Positions 21,501-33,356 of a stretch of DNA of 64,000 nt are shown here, piece by piece. Below the pieces are notes generated by a model. It searched no databases. It was not told where the DNA came from and worked only from the letters and a program-made list of their open reading frames with translations. Both the position numbers and the translations under genes were made by a program. Every line of letters begins with the position of its first letter. The first letter of the stretch is position 1. The DNA is from Meandrina meandrites. Lineage: Eukaryota > Cnidaria > Anthozoa > Scleractinia > Meandrinidae. The stretch spans positions 35,900,305-35,964,304 of the forward strand of contig OY855908.1 in assembly GCA_963693305.1 (NCBI GenBank). The letters run 5' to 3'.

Positions 21501-24500
21501 AGGGTGTCATTTTGTTGCTCTTGTGGTGCACATTGGTGTTGCCAAGTTTCAAGGACACTGCTTCAATATTTCCAGAGATATTTCATATTCAGTATTCTAC
21601 CATTTTTCAGTTGCAAATCTTGTGACGTCATCACTGATCTAATTTGCATAATACAAAAATGACAATATCTCTGAAACGAAAAGAGATATTGCGAAAAGAA
21701 AAACGCCATTCTTCTGTATTTTGAAAGGCCTTTCAAATAAGCAGAAAATATTTTTCGTGTCATATACACTTTAATCTCAACCAATCAGCGCACGATGGCT
21801 TTCCAAACAGACCACACAGAATCACAGAATGCCTTCTTGGTCGCTGGCTTCGCGTGGCGGGAAAATTCAGAAACCGCTGACGTGCGACCTTTGAAACTCG
21901 GCATCTGGAATGCTTTTACCGTTTAATGGAACAAACCTGAATGAGCGCCTTTTTGGATGTACGTAGGAGATGTACTAGCGTAACAAGTGCTTCGGCGTTC
22001 GTTATCTCAAGCTGTGTGGATTTGTTTGACTGATGAGCAACGCCTACACACAGGATGCCAAGAACTTGAATCACCATCAACAGAACCTGTCGGCAAGAAA
22101 AATGTCAATTCAACAAAAAATAATGTATTTTACAGCATTTCACTTGTTTCACAAATTGAGAGAGAAATTTTCCTGCATTCACTACAGCGTTTCGCCATAG
22201 CTGGTGACAGCGTTGGTGGAATAACTAGACTAACTAGACGACAGGAAGCAATCCTTTAATGTAACGAGATTTTCCAAAAGTTTTACGAGTGGATCCCTAC
22301 TGACCCCACGTTTAGTGTTTACAAATTTGTGCATGGGTGTTACCATTTGTTGGGAAAAACCAGTTGGAATAACCACCAAACGATTTAACTGACTGTTTTC
22401 CGAAAACAACAAACTAACTAGAGATGGCTCTTACCATTAATCAATTGGTTTCAAGTACCTTTTCAGAAGTCTTGGCAGATCTCAGGAGTCGCACTAGAGG
22501 TTGTACGCCGCCTCCAGCCACAATCTTGTTCTGGTTCTCGATGTTCTCTGTGGTTAAGGCAATGATGGCCATGCCAGCAATGTACTGAAGGGTCTCTGAT
22601 TTGAGCATCAGCATGTCGACCAGGATATTTATGCCAATCATGCTGGCGATACGCTGCTGCTGGTGCCGAGTGACACCTGCAAGTGCCCACAGAGCACTGG
22701 CACCTAATAAAAAGAGAGAAAAAAGGAGTCATGTTTTGAATGCAGAGAGGCATGTAATAGCGGTTCCAGAAAATATCCATACCCCCCACAAAAGAGATTT
22801 TTCCTAAGACCCCCCCCCCCCCCACCCTCTCTGGAAATTCCAATTAAGCTTCATACCTTAAAGCTTTTGGCCTTTGAGACCCACCCCCTCCCCACCCCCT
22901 TAGCCACCCCCAGGAATTTCCAATCCCTTCTGTGGGGGGAGTATGGACATTTTTTGGAACCACACAGTGTATGCAGTGCCATGTAACATGAGCAGGAATG
23001 CAATCTATGCAGCAGAACGTACATAATTATAATGTACATTTGTATGCAGACTAGCATGTAATACACATAGAGCCATGTAAATGCAGCGGCATGTAATATA
23101 AAGATGCATCATGGAAGTGGTCAGGGAGGTAAGGTAATGAAGGAGTATTTTTCCTACTCCCCTGGATGGGATGCCAGTTCATTGCAGGTTCCCCTCCCCC
23201 CCCCCTCCCCCACCCAGCATAAGTTCAATACTACTCATTTATACACCACGGTGAAAAGAGGAGAATAAAGACTGGCTTGTAAAGGAAACAACACATTCCA
23301 TTTCACTTTAATTTGTTTTGTTCCAGATTCCAGATATGACACAAAGGAAAAAAAACCCACTATACTGTAAAATTCTGGTTATAAGCCCCCCCCCCCGCTT
23401 ATAAGCCCTCCGGGTTAATTAGGCCCATCAACCTGGAAACAAGAAAATACATCCGGTTATAAGCCCCCCCCCCCCCCCTCTGGATATACATGTAAGCCCC
23501 CCTCTGCAGGTTGACAGTACTGAACAGGGCTAAATGTTGCTTTATTATGACTTTTTACCTTAAAAACATATTACGATCAACACTGTTGTGGCTCGTTTGG
23601 AAACGCGTTTTTTATTCCGCTTATAAGCCCCCCCCCGGATATAAGCCCCTCCGTTTATAAGCCCACCCAAAAACCCTTACGAAGTTGTACATAAGCCCAG
23701 GGCTTATAACTGGAATTTTACGGTATGTAGTTTGAAAAAAATTAAACCAAAAACAAACTTAAACCACAATATACAATATCGGGCGCAATATACAGTACAC
23801 GCATTTGAACATGAAACTGGTATTACGAGTATGCTTAGTCTTTTTCCTATTGTCACAATATGTATTAAGATTTTTGGCTTTCAGTTTCCCTGTTTTGAGA
23901 TAATTAATTTTATAAAAAGATGCATTGTATACAAACCTTGTTCCTTGACTTCAATGGCCCACATTTTCAAGAGCCTTATGAGAGGTCTTTGAGCATCAGC
24001 TGCGTCAATCTCTTTCTGCGCCTCTGGGTTACTTGTTGCGAGTGATTCCAGAGCACTTGCTGCCTTCACTTGACAGAGAGTCTTTGTGCTCTTTGCTAAG
24101 GAGACAAGTGGCTTGACGGCTCCCTTAGCTACAACCAGGTCTTGGTTCTCGCGATGGTCTTTAGCCAAAGAACTCAGGCATGCCGCTGTATTGGCTTGAA
24201 GATTCTTTGATTTAGCACCTGGTGAGAAGAGACATAATGTTTACTGTGTGCAGTGTTGAAACTAAGTCTTTTCTTTTAACAATTTAAATAACAATTATAG
24301 TGAATCTGAGACTAGTTTGAGATGGCAGTGGGGGGAGGGGAGGGTTTTTTGACTGATAGCCATAGATTATAATTAACCTTACTTGATCCAATTCTTGTCT
24401 ACATGGAAATAGGGACCAACATCTTTGCACCACCTGGTACATGTAAACTAGTCATTTTCCAGGGTGAATGGTACATGTAGCTTACTTGTGCCTGTATCTG

Positions 24501-27500
24501 TTGTGGTTCAATTTTAGCCCTGGTTCAAATTTTATTCTTCCTTTGTTTTTGGGTATGGTAATGTATGATAATGAGTTTAAAACAAAGGAAAATAAAATTT
24601 GAACCAAGGATAAAATTGAACCACAACACATACACATGTGTGTTATAACTATAACTACTGATAAATTATCAGTCTCAATAGGGAGGCATTCTTGTCACTG
24701 ACACTGTGGGGAGAATAATTAAGTTATTATCTACACATTTGTCATAGTCAGCTGTACATAGCTATTAATTACTGGTACTCTTGGAAAGCACAGTGACTGT
24801 CCTTAATTCACACAAGCTGTTTGCAAACAGGGTGTTCAACTGGAAAAAGCGATAGACAGTCACAATTCTTTGTGAGTACATGTACATGTATTTTCCACAC
24901 ATTACGACTACAGGGAGCACACATCAGGGTTACCAGGAATAACATATGATTATTTATGCTACAATATTGACCCCCAGTGAAAAGGGGAGGGGACCAAAGA
25001 GCATGGTCACACTGGCATTATGGTTGCATAATATTACAATAATGCAATAAATAAACTAACACTACAGTATGAACACTTTACTGATCACTATTACATATAC
25101 TCACTTAGAAGTTCAGTAAGGGTGTCAATGGCACCACTCTCAGCAACAGCTGTCTGGTTGTCATGGTTATCATCACACAAGACCCTCAGTGCATTAACAC
25201 AGTTCACCAACACATGTTCAAGGTCAGAGTCCAACAAGCTGACAAGCGCTTCTATTCCACCTAAACAGAGTTTAAAAATTAGAGTGTATTGAAGAAATAT
25301 TTTTTGGAAACAGCAAGGTTAGAAAGTGGGGGGGGGGGGGGGGGGGTTATCACCCTTCATAAAACTACAATACAGAAAATTAATACAAAGTCAAGCACAT
25401 TGTAGATGTAATTTTTTTTGTGTTTTTGGCTTGCTTAAACAGCCATCATTATTATAAAAAATGTGCGAATACTATTAGCAACCAATCAATGAGATCATTC
25501 TGTATTTATCAGTAGATGTACATTATTGTTGTGTACCTTCTTCTGAAATCTTTCTCTGGTTGACATCTAAACAAGCCAAATCACCAAGGATGACAGCAGC
25601 TCGAGAGTGAATCATCGGCACAGGTGAAGCTAGAAGGCTAACGACAACTGGGATAGCGCCAGCTTTGGACACTTCCTCCCTGACCTCGGCATGACTTCCA
25701 ATGTTGCACAGGACAGAACCTGCAAGAGATCGTAGCTCCACATTCTCCAGTCTGAGGAGATCAACGAGGGCAGGGACCCCTCCTGCATACAGAATGGACT
25801 TCCAGTTGTTTTCTGATGCCAAGGACAGAACCTCAAGGCATTTAACAGCGCTGTGCTTCCTCTTGACATCATCAGACTTCAGCATGCCGACAAGCAGGTC
25901 CCATACAGGAACCTCATCATTGTTCCAACTGATGAAGTATTCCAATGTGTTGGTGTGAAAATGAAGTGCAGCGAGATGAACAGCCCCATTACCTCCCTTG
26001 TCTATTGACGTATACTGCGCTCCCAGGTCAATCAGACATTTGACTGCGTCAAGAGCGCCACTTGAGGATGCTAAAAGAATTGGAGTCGACTCTAATTCAT
26101 CATTCGACTTAAGCTCCAGAAGTTTGGGTTCATGTTGAATTAAATGCCGAAGGCAATCTACATGGTTGAAAAAAGCGGCATAATGAACTGACACCCACCC
26201 CTGACTGTCAAACATCATCACATCAGCTTTGTATGTCACTAAGCAAACCAGACTATCCAGAGCACCACACCTGGCTGCAAGATGCAATGGACTCACACCC
26301 TGTGAAGAAATGTTGTTGTAGCGCCGTACATTCACATCAAAACCCATGACCACCAACATGGTGATAATCTGCGGTCTATTAAACATGGCTGCATGATGAA
26401 TGAGAGACAAACCAGAAGAGTCTTGAGTTGTCAGACGCGATGGTGGCAATCTTCGTGTCATGGTGTGAAATATTGAAATCAGTCCCCTCTGAGCACTAGC
26501 TTGCAGTCCAGCAGGGATCTGTTTGAGTTTCACAGTTCTCTGATAGCCATACCTCTTCTTGAACTGTTCATGAATCTGAAGTTCATGCACTGGAAGTCGC
26601 TTGGGCTTCAGTTTGACAATCTCATCGTAATGTGCATGTATCCACAAAGGGTGCTTTGGCGACACAGGGTAGTAAGTCTCCAGATGAATGTTGAGGACAA
26701 AATACCTTTTGCCATCAATTTCAATTGCAGCCATTGGGTAACTTTCTAACATTACAGTGTCTGAACTCATGATCTTGTTGTACGCCTCTGAGGCTATGTA
26801 TTCTAGATTTTCACGCTCAGCAATAAGTGCTGTGGAGATTTTCTCTGCAGGGGGAGTTTCGCGATTAATCAAAATCCCACCGTGCAAATGAAAGTATTTT
26901 TCTGAATGATCAAAATTCTTACACGTGAATTCTGGTCTAAGAATCAGCGGCGGGAACTCGCGCTCTGTTTTACACTCTTCAAAAGTGAAAGCAGGAAGCA
27001 GTTTGTTTATATCAGGAACCTTACAGCGCTTCTTGATTGCAATCAGAAATGGCACCATAAAGCTGATAAATTTTAGCAGACATAGCTGTCGCTTTACCTC
27101 TGGTTTCAACAGCAGGGTGTTTCTGATAAATTCCTGATGTGCTCCAAGCCTTCGCTGCAACTTCTCATAGCTTTGAAGATCGATCTTATCAGATCTTACA
27201 ATGCTGGAAATGTGATAATTGGCATCTGTCAAAAACATGTTTTGATGCTGATTGACAGTGTTCTGAAACAGAGTCAGTTTCAGTGCCAGTTCGTCAACAT
27301 GCTTCATGAAATGTCTCTTCTCCTCTGTGGCGACTGGATCGTCTTTGCTCTCGTCCGGGATTGCATCATACGCTTCAGCCAGTTCAGGATCTTTAGCTAA
27401 GTCAAGAATTCCTGCCTCGGTCCACACAAGTTGTAAACTCCTTCGGGTTTCCGGCTCTCCAGTTGTGGTGTTCAAATTGACAGCCTGTCTCCAGCGTTCG

Positions 27501-28021
27501 GCAAATTTAGTTCTTTTGTCCTTTGGGAAGTAGGCGCCATGCCATAAGCTCTTCATCATGTAGTCCACATCGGAAAGTATCTGACCGATTCGCGTGTCGT
27601 TGTAAGCAGGCGGAATTTGACAAGATGTACTACAATCGTAATTCGCTTCCAAAGTTATCGAAGGCGTTTGATTCAAAATATAAATCCCGATTACCAATTC
27701 TCGAACAATCTGATGCATCTCTCGCAGTTCTAACGGCTCGATGCCTTCTTCCTCGGGAATCAAAAGCAGACAGTTGTTGAAATTGCTCGGAATTTGAATT
27801 CCCGCGATCAAGCCTCGGGGAGGTTCAACAGAGATTCTCGTGTCTTCCGTAGAAAGCAGCCAGTCACTCGAACTGTACGCGAGCGTTTCTTGAAGTTCGA
27901 AGCGTTCTATTTTGTCGAAATAAGTCGCTGCAGCTCTAGACGCCGTCATCGACGCCATTACGTCTGATGAACTCGAAGTTCTTCGCCGACCTGTTGTTAC
28001 GCTAGAACTCACGGAGGTCAT
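18308..28021 (-). CDS. ANKAR: ANKAR, ankyrin and armadillo repeat-containing protein (nine-exon gene model)
   Basis: Complete gene assembled from splice sites. Coding exons (minus): 28021-25537, 25260-25105, 24218-23937, 22703-22459, 22086-21937, 20774-20315, 19857-19617, 19316-19264, 18567-18308. All introns are GT-AG and phases agree throughout; total 4332 nt, 1443 residues plus stop, close to the vertebrate protein as I recall it (~1430). Layout: N-terminal family-specific region (~1-530), ankyrin repeats (~534-690; LSLIHHAAMFNRPQ, SPLHLAARCGALDS, GAVHLAALH), armadillo repeats (~690-1310; GGVPALVDLLR, GAIPVVVSLLAS, GAVKPLVSLAKS), then HGGPP and a basic tail. The in-frame ATG 63 nt upstream (28084) would add a hydrophobic 21-residue stretch; I prefer 28021 (CAAAATGA). 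ANKAR is a poorly understood, probably scaffold-type protein. Confidence 0.92.
18690..18890 (-). mobile_element. tRNA-like SINE fragment
   Basis: Minus strand: GGGGTAGGGCAGTGGATCTGAG (A-box region split by a poly-C tract) then GGGTTCGTAGCCCGG (B-box). Degenerate; located upstream of exon 9 within the ANKAR intron 8. Confidence 0.4.
19264..19316 (-). CDS. ANKAR: ANKAR exon 8
   Basis: 53 nt, acceptor TTTATCAACAG, donor GAAGAAA|GTAAGT, phase 2 to 1. Encodes SLEIHGGPPVPQRLPPEE; too short to show as an ORF but its HGGPP motif and phase fit. Duplicated at 9181-9233. Confidence 0.88.
19617..19857 (-). CDS. ANKAR: ANKAR exon 7
   Basis: 241 nt, acceptor TTTTCTAG, donor CCAG|GTACAT, phase 1 to 2. Final armadillo repeat and the WRQTKMVGLPS linker. 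Confidence 0.9.
19938..20205. repeat. intronic tandem repeat, ~110-bp unit x ~2.5
   Basis: In ANKAR intron 6. Recurrent blocks ATGAAAGTACTGCTC, GTTTCATCC and GTTAGGACCACCTT at ~110-bp spacing. Confidence 0.75.
20315..20774 (-). CDS. ANKAR: ANKAR exon 6
   Basis: 460 nt, acceptor TTTTTGCAG, donor GCTG|GTATGT, phase 0 to 1. Three armadillo repeats (VEVAITLGKIVLNNP start). Confidence 0.9.
20984..21770. mobile_element. TTAA-flanked MITE, copy 1
   Basis: Inside ANKAR intron 5. Flanked by TTAA (20980-20983 and 21771-21774); inverted ends AGTGTATATGACACGAAAAA of ~200 bp. TTAA duplication fits the piggyBac or Kolobok superfamilies. No transposase. Copy 2 at 50883-51631. Confidence 0.85.
21937..22086 (-). 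CDS. ANKAR: ANKAR exon 5
   Basis: 150 nt, acceptor TTGCCGACAG, donor ATTCAG|GTTTGT, phase 0 to 0. Encodes 50 residues (VLLMVIQVLGILCVG start, ending TSKKALIQ). Confidence 0.88.
22459..22703 (-). CDS. ANKAR: ANKAR exon 4
   Basis: 245 nt, acceptor TTTTTATTAG, donor AAAAG|GTACTT, phase 1 to 0. Armadillo repeat (GASALWALAG, then GGGVQPLVRLLRSAK). Confidence 0.9.
22762..22961. repeat. MITE with GGTTCCA ends, copy 2
   Basis: Same family as 17395-17578: GGTTCCAGAAAATATCCATA to its complement, with C-rich interior. Located in ANKAR intron 3. Confidence 0.7.
23365..23723. mobile_element. TA-flanked MITE with TATAAGCCC repeats
   Basis: Ends CTGTAAAATTCTGGTTATAA / TTATAACTGGAATTTTACGG between TA dinucleotides, with several internal TTATAAGCCCC copies and poly-C runs. 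TA target fits Tc1/mariner-type MITEs. In ANKAR intron 3. Confidence 0.75.
23937..24218 (-). CDS. ANKAR: ANKAR exon 3
   Basis: 282 nt, acceptor CTCACCAG, donor CAAG|GTTTGT, phase 1 to 1. Two armadillo repeats (GAVKPLVSLAKSTK region). Confidence 0.9.
24499..24630. repeat. palindromic MITE, TGTTGTGGTTCAAT ends, copy 1
   Basis: Arms of ~50 bp (GTTGTGGTTCAATTTTA, TTGGTTCAAATTTTATT). Copy 2 at 60754-60864. In ANKAR intron 2. Confidence 0.75.
25105..25260 (-). CDS. ANKAR: ANKAR exon 2
   Basis: 156 nt, acceptor TGTTTAG, donor CTAA|GTGAGT, phase 1 to 1. Encodes one armadillo repeat (GGIEALVSLLDSDLE, then NCVNALRVLC). Confidence 0.9.
25537..28021 (-). CDS. ANKAR: ANKAR exon 1 (coding)
   Basis: 2485 nt encoding residues 1-828: the Ser/Thr-rich start, the family-specific N-terminal region, all ankyrin repeats and the first armadillo repeats. 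Donor GAAGAAG|GTACAC, phase 1. Unusually long single exon. Confidence 0.92.
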
Positions 28022-28194
28022 TTTGGAGGTGAACGTAACGTAAAAAAAAACGTGTAAGTAGCTTACAGCAGCTTTGAATCGCAAATCAGCCGTTTGAAAA
28101 AGATGATTCTGAGCAGCAAATTTTCCTCGTGAGTATTCCCTTTCTTCATCTCCAGAAAATAATTTTAGCAGTGAAATGAAAGTCGCAAGGTCGA

Positions 28195-28245
28195 ATCTGG
28201 TTGTACGCTAGCAGCTAGCTTCGTCCGCCATGTTAATTCGAAAGC
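28195..28245 (-). promoter_or_regulatory. YY1-like motif and 7-codon upstream ORF of ANKAR
   Basis: Minus strand ACATGGCGGACGAAG fits the YY1 consensus often found at metazoan start sites; its ATG (28231-28229) opens a 7-codon uORF (stop 28210-28208) ~190 nt before the ANKAR start. Suggests the transcription start lies near 28235. Inference. Confidence 0.35.
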
Positions 28246-29239
28246 ATGTCAACTGACTTGCATATCCCCTAACAACGAAACCAAACAGCCGCTAATTGGA
28301 ACGAGCCATCACTTATTGATTCTGTACATTTCACCTGTCCGTTTATGCATTTTTCGTCGAACATGGAGAATGTTTTGCATAAATTAAAGCCGCATAAACA
28401 TTTGAGCAACTTCTGATTTACATTTTACCGTAGCAACTGTGATGAAACCGATCTATTAGGCCTGGGTACCAGTAATCCAATTTCGCGCCTTTTCGTTTTT
28501 TTGTTCAAAAAATGTCGTTCAAAATCCCGGCTTGGGTTGTGAATCTAATTACCCTGGGAACAGGAGGGCTCTGATCTAAGTTTTGTTTTTCATGTTTTCT
28601 AAGTTTTGGTAGGTGTCTCATGGGCCTAGAATAAAGTAACAACTGAAAGCAATTCAAGGGATAAACTTGCCTACAAGTCGAGCTCACAGACGAGCACTTT
28701 GTAGACAACTGTCTTCACGCTAGTTGTTCTATTCTGTGCGGCATACTGTTTACACTCTGCTGACGAGACCCAATCAGGTCGAAACAGCTGTCCAGAGTTT
28801 TCATTTTTAAATTCCAGTTTGGTCTCTATTATATCGTTGTTCTGTTAAGTTTTTTAATTTCTACGTAGTGTCAGCTTTGCAGTTATTATCCTAGAATAAA
28901 AGTTGGGGGGCCGAGGAGATAGAAGGGCTGATTAATGTGATTAATTATGTGAGCGCGCAAGCCATCACAGAACGAGCGGGTTTCCAATCCTTCTCTAGAC
29001 TGCAAAACAGACAATATTTTTTGCGCTAGTTTGTTGGGCGAAACGCCGCTCCAGACCGGTGAAGATGGAACGTGACTCCAAACTACGTTTCTTAGCGTGC
29101 TCGCTTAAATGACTCTTGAGGTTCTAAGTGTGCTGTCGGCGCTTCAACTCTTTTCTTGGGCGCAGCCCGCACCGCCATTTCTAGAGACCAAATGAGATTA
29201 AAAAGAGATTGTTTTACAATCTACGCCGGCACGCACAAG
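28246..29239. other. intergenic upstream of ANKAR
   Basis: No recognised gene. Small ORFs (for example 28505-28708, minus) have no domain. Confidence 0.4.
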
Positions 29240-29986
29240 CAGTGCCGTAGCAAGGGTAAAATAATTGGGGGGGGGGGGGGGGGGGGGGGGTCGCACACGA
29301 GCGCTGGATCGAGGCGCGAGCCACTAGGGGGGTCTGGGAGCGTGCGCCAGAAAATTTTGAAATCTAGAAGCTTAGAAATGCTACTTCCAGCGTTCTCCAA
29401 GAGCTATTTGTGATTTACGCATATCGCGAATTATTTACTTCCTACACTGTCTCGGCAAACCAATGCACATTGAAGAGAGTATAATACTTGCAACGTCAAT
29501 TAAAAAAAACCCCGACTGTCTGTGTATCTTTTGAAACCAGCAAATGTTTGACCTTTCAGAGTCATCATAGTAAGTTTGTAGTTATTTAACTGTCTGGGTT
29601 GCCTTAGAGGCAAACGTAGACTTCATCGGCAGGTCGCTTTTGAAAACTTGCCAAACAGGTGCTTGCGCCGCTGGTTGTCCCTCACAAACAAAATTGGCGA
29701 CCTCCACCATGTCAATATATACCATCTGCCAATTCCTTGTGGACATGCAGAAGCATGAGTTGGTTGAGCCTGCCCTCTCCCGTGGTTGAACGCAAGTAGG
29801 TCTTGACTCGCTTTAGGCGGAGAAGGAGCGCTCGCTGAACAAATGTTATTGTTTCAAAAATTTCGGGAGATACAAATTTAATTTTCAACATTTTATACAG
29901 GTCTGTTTTTACTTTTTGGGAAAAAAAAATTGGGGAGCACGGGCCTCCCCGCCCCCCCCCCCCCCCTCCCCCTTGCTACGGCACTG
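29240..29986 (-). mobile_element. hAT transposon remnant
   Basis: Inverted ends CAGTGCCGTAGCAAGGG / CTTGCTACGGCACTG, typical of hAT, each followed by long poly-G or poly-C tracts (29268-29290, 29950-29970). A 5-bp ACAAG repeat flanks both ends (hAT normally makes 8 bp). Between them, minus strand 29842-29712, is a broken piece of the hAT C-terminal dimerisation domain (SERSFSA, then LKRVKTYLRSTTGEGRLNQL) with a frameshift or stop between these two motifs. Non-functional. Confidence 0.8.
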
Positions 29987-31550
29987 ACAAGTGCAATTGG
30001 GATAGATGGGACACAGGTGCATGAGACCGCTGTGTATCCACACCAACTCAGGAGACCATTAACGCGCCTTACAAATTTTTTGTTAGATAAAAAATGCAGC
30101 AAAAATGCATTAAAGTGGGGGTAGAGCGAAGCAGTGGAACTGACTGTGGTTGTTGCGGTTGCCGTTGATATTGTGTATTGTACACACCACCACCTGGAAC
30201 AACAACAACAACAAATAAAGGAATTTGATCAAGACAAGAGATGATGATCCTCTCTTGTTCAAGAAGAAAAACAGGGTGGAGTTCGCTGAGTGGACAGTGA
30301 GTGGATCGCGTTATTGCCTACCCTTCATCAGGGATGGAAGAGTCCGATTCTCAGGCAAATGATCCGTGAATTGTATCTCACTCAGCACTTGCCCCAGGTC
30401 GATCTCGTGTTCGATGCCCAAGAGCACGAGCGACAACAGAACTATACGCCGGTTTAGTAGCCATTTGACTCGTGTTTCAGGCAAGTTAAGGTGGGGGTAA
30501 AGATGAATTTGAGTGAAATTTTAAGAGTTTTAAAGAAGGGATAGAAGAAAGAAAATTATTTTTGGAACACCACCAGACAGTTGACCCCAACGCAAGAGCA
30601 CCCCAGGTTGTCAGGGGACTGTTTGGGTGTCCATCTACTCTTTTTTAACTTCAAATTCTAATTTTAAAATTACATTAAATCTTTTATATTTCTTATTTCT
30701 CCAAATTTTACTAATCCTTTGAGAAAAACTATCTCTTTCCAAAAATCCCCCAAAATCACCAAAAAATTTGCAAAACACCGCTAAACATAGCTTTGTGGGA
30801 TGAACAGAGGGTTTTGACAGTGTTTGAAGCGGGAGCGAGATATTCGCATTAAACCCAAGTTACGCGGTAGAAAAACGGGCTTCAGGCGTATCAAAAGGGT
30901 ATCAAGATACCATGCATATGTGGGTCGTTCAGCACCCTACCTTGCGGTTTATAAGAGTGAAGACGTTCAGTGGGCATCAAAACAGAACTCTTTTTGGTAA
31001 AAGATTAAAACGATCAAGTTGGAACAAGTCATATATTTTACCGTTTTCGCATTAATACGCGCCATGGTCACAGCTTATGCGTGAGAGAATTCAAACAATA
31101 CGCAAAACTTGGGTCCAACAACTAATTTATTACTTTACACTCAAATTGTGGCCGGATATACATCCAATGGAACTAAAGGTTGTAACGTTCGAAGTATAGT
31201 CCAGTCCTATTTTACATGTAAAAGTGCTCAAAACAAAGCTTCCGCTTAGATCGGTGAAAAACAATAAGAGACCGCGCAAAGAGAAAAAAGACATCTAGAA
31301 AGTTAAAGTAACTAAGTTAAAGCTTTCATTCTGCCGCTTCAAAACACCGCAGTCGCGCAACTACAGGTATAACAATAGATCAGCCTAGGAATTATTATCA
31401 AGTAAAAAAAATTCCTGTTGCTTTTTCTAATAAGATCACACGAGTAAATGATTACAAGCAGAAATAATAACAAAAATAAATAAATAAAAAAGCCACAATT
31501 TCGTTCAGAACTTTCTTCTTAGCGGTGCTCCAAGGTCGTGCCAAGCAATC
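29987..31550. other. intergenic, no gene recognised
   Basis: Contains a short (CAA)n at ~30205-30222 and nothing else I could assign. Confidence 0.4.
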
Positions 31551-31556
31551 GTCAGT

Positions 31557-31700
31557 ACGATTCTTTCATTCTCTTGGTGCTTTTTAAAATTATTGTATAC
31601 CGTGCGTGGTATGTCCGTGCCTTGAACCGCGGCATATCACTGAGGAACCTAAAAATATAGTGGTCTCGGGGGTTCAAAATCATCCATCTCTTGTATATAG
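31557..31700 (-). repeat. repeat family R, fragment
   Basis: Reverse-complement piece of the family R core (TATACCGTGCGTGGTATG, CCTTGAACCGCGGCATATCA). Lies downstream of pseudogene 3, as in the other cassettes. Confidence 0.7.
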
Positions 31701-31892
31701 CTGATATATTGCAGTAACGTGATCGATCGATCGAAACGAACTTTATTATATATCGGCAGAAAGTCACTCATGGCACTCAAAAGTGCAGTCAAAATTCACT
31801 CTTGGCACTCAAAAGTCACTCATTGCACTCGGGCCACTCAAGAGGAGAGAGTTCAGCGTTTGCCACTGAAACTTCTCTCAGTTCGACTGACT

Positions 31893-33356
31893 TTACTGGA
31901 GTTCTTTATAAAGTTCTTTCAGTTTGGCAGACTCCTCTCTCAAATCTTTGGAACACTTGCGAAGCTCCTTAGCTAATTCACCGCTGTTGTTTATTTTCTT
32001 TTCGCCATTAAAGATATCCCAGAAGCTCAAAACTATTCCAAAAACCGCCATAGAACTGGATAGAACTTTTGCACTCGTTGCTCCGGCATCCACGTTAGTT
32101 TCCCCAGAATTGGAACTGTGATTCCTGGCGCTGCGGCCTGTGTGGCAAGGCCGATTCTATCTTCGGCTCCAGCAAAGTCGACGAGTGCTTCTTGGCCTGT
32201 TTCACGTGTTGTACTCCTCTATAGACGATGTTTCCGATTTTGTAGGTATTCCGCAAGTAACTGACACGGCATCCTTAGTCACCTCTGCAAGAGTGTATGC
32301 ATTTCTTGCTACAGCTTCTCCCTCGGGTGTTTTCAGAAATTGCGCGGCTCCTTTTAAGTTGTTCAGTTAATATACTCGTTCAGGAATCCTTGCATGCTAA
32401 AGGTTGCACGGAAGGGAGGCATTGTGGCTAAATTAATTCTTTTTGCTTCGCTCTTTTCCCATACAGCCTTGGTTAACCAGAGAAACAATTAACGTTGTTA
32501 CGCCCCCAGGGGCACCAATGACAGCTCCCGCTACAATGAGGCCTAGGCTGACACCATCTGTAAATGGAGCTAACACAAGACCAGCTATAGCCAACCCACC
32601 ACCAATGATCGATGCACTCCCACCAACTGTTCCTGCAATACCGGTATCTTTCGCCACCTCGTCCAGTTTTGTGGAACACTCATCCATGCTTTTAAAAGCT
32701 TTGTTACCTTTGCTCTCATCATCGTCAATACTGTAACCTATGATGACGTCAAAGTACTTGTCAGCCAGGGTTTTCCAAAATTGTGCCTTGTTAAGAGGGT
32801 TTGGGTCAGCTTGTACGAGTTGAAAGTCGTCCCATGCGTTTTCGGGAATAAAGTACCATTTCTGTTTCTGTGTTGGTGAGCCATTAACTTCATGCATGGA
32901 AACTGGCAGCCTCGAGACAGCACCGATAACAAGGTTACTCAAGTTGCTCTTTATTGTTTCGTCTTCAACCCGCTACTTTTGATTCAGGCGATCATGAGCA
33001 TCCCAGGCCTGGCACACAGCCCCTGCTTTCTTGCTTTTGCCTTTGACATCAGCTACCAGGCCCAACTTGCTGACAAGCCTACAATCTTCATCCCATCTCC
33101 AAAGTTGACTGGGTCCTCCATGCGCTTCTCTCAGGATGAGATTTCCATCTTTTTTACCAGTAGAAATATCAAGAACCAAACCATAATGCTGGTTGACTAT
33201 GAAGAAATACTGAGGTCCAATCATTTTGAGCATTTGTCTGGCTTCTTTTCAAGTGATTTGCCGTCTATGTACAATACTGTTCTCTGTGGTAGACGGTTAG
33301 GCCCTATCCTTTCTAGTCCTTAGTTGTTAGGGCTAGTGAAACCGTTACTGCTTGGC
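31893..33356 (-). pseudogene. lectin-APOL fusion, pseudogene copy 3
   Basis: Same two-domain gene on the minus strand. The leader acceptor (CTCTTTCAG, exon from 33356) is retained. Lectin frame is readable from ~33233 to a premature TAG at ~32973, which replaces the tryptophan of the second QKW motif; the frame then continues (32970 to 32433) through the third QKW motif and the first APOL hairpin. Past the basic patch several frameshifts and small indels follow, and the last ~65 codons (32093-31893) are readable again in another frame. The original start-region codons are altered. Not expected to make a full product. Confidence 0.85.

Noticed and set aside
28022..28084. Upstream ATG of ANKAR adding 21 residues
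   Set aside because: The added stretch is hydrophobic and unlike the family; the internal ATG has a better context. Not excluded.
29156..29413. 85-codon ORF with poly-Gly
   Set aside because: Crosses the poly-G tract of the hAT remnant; no homology.
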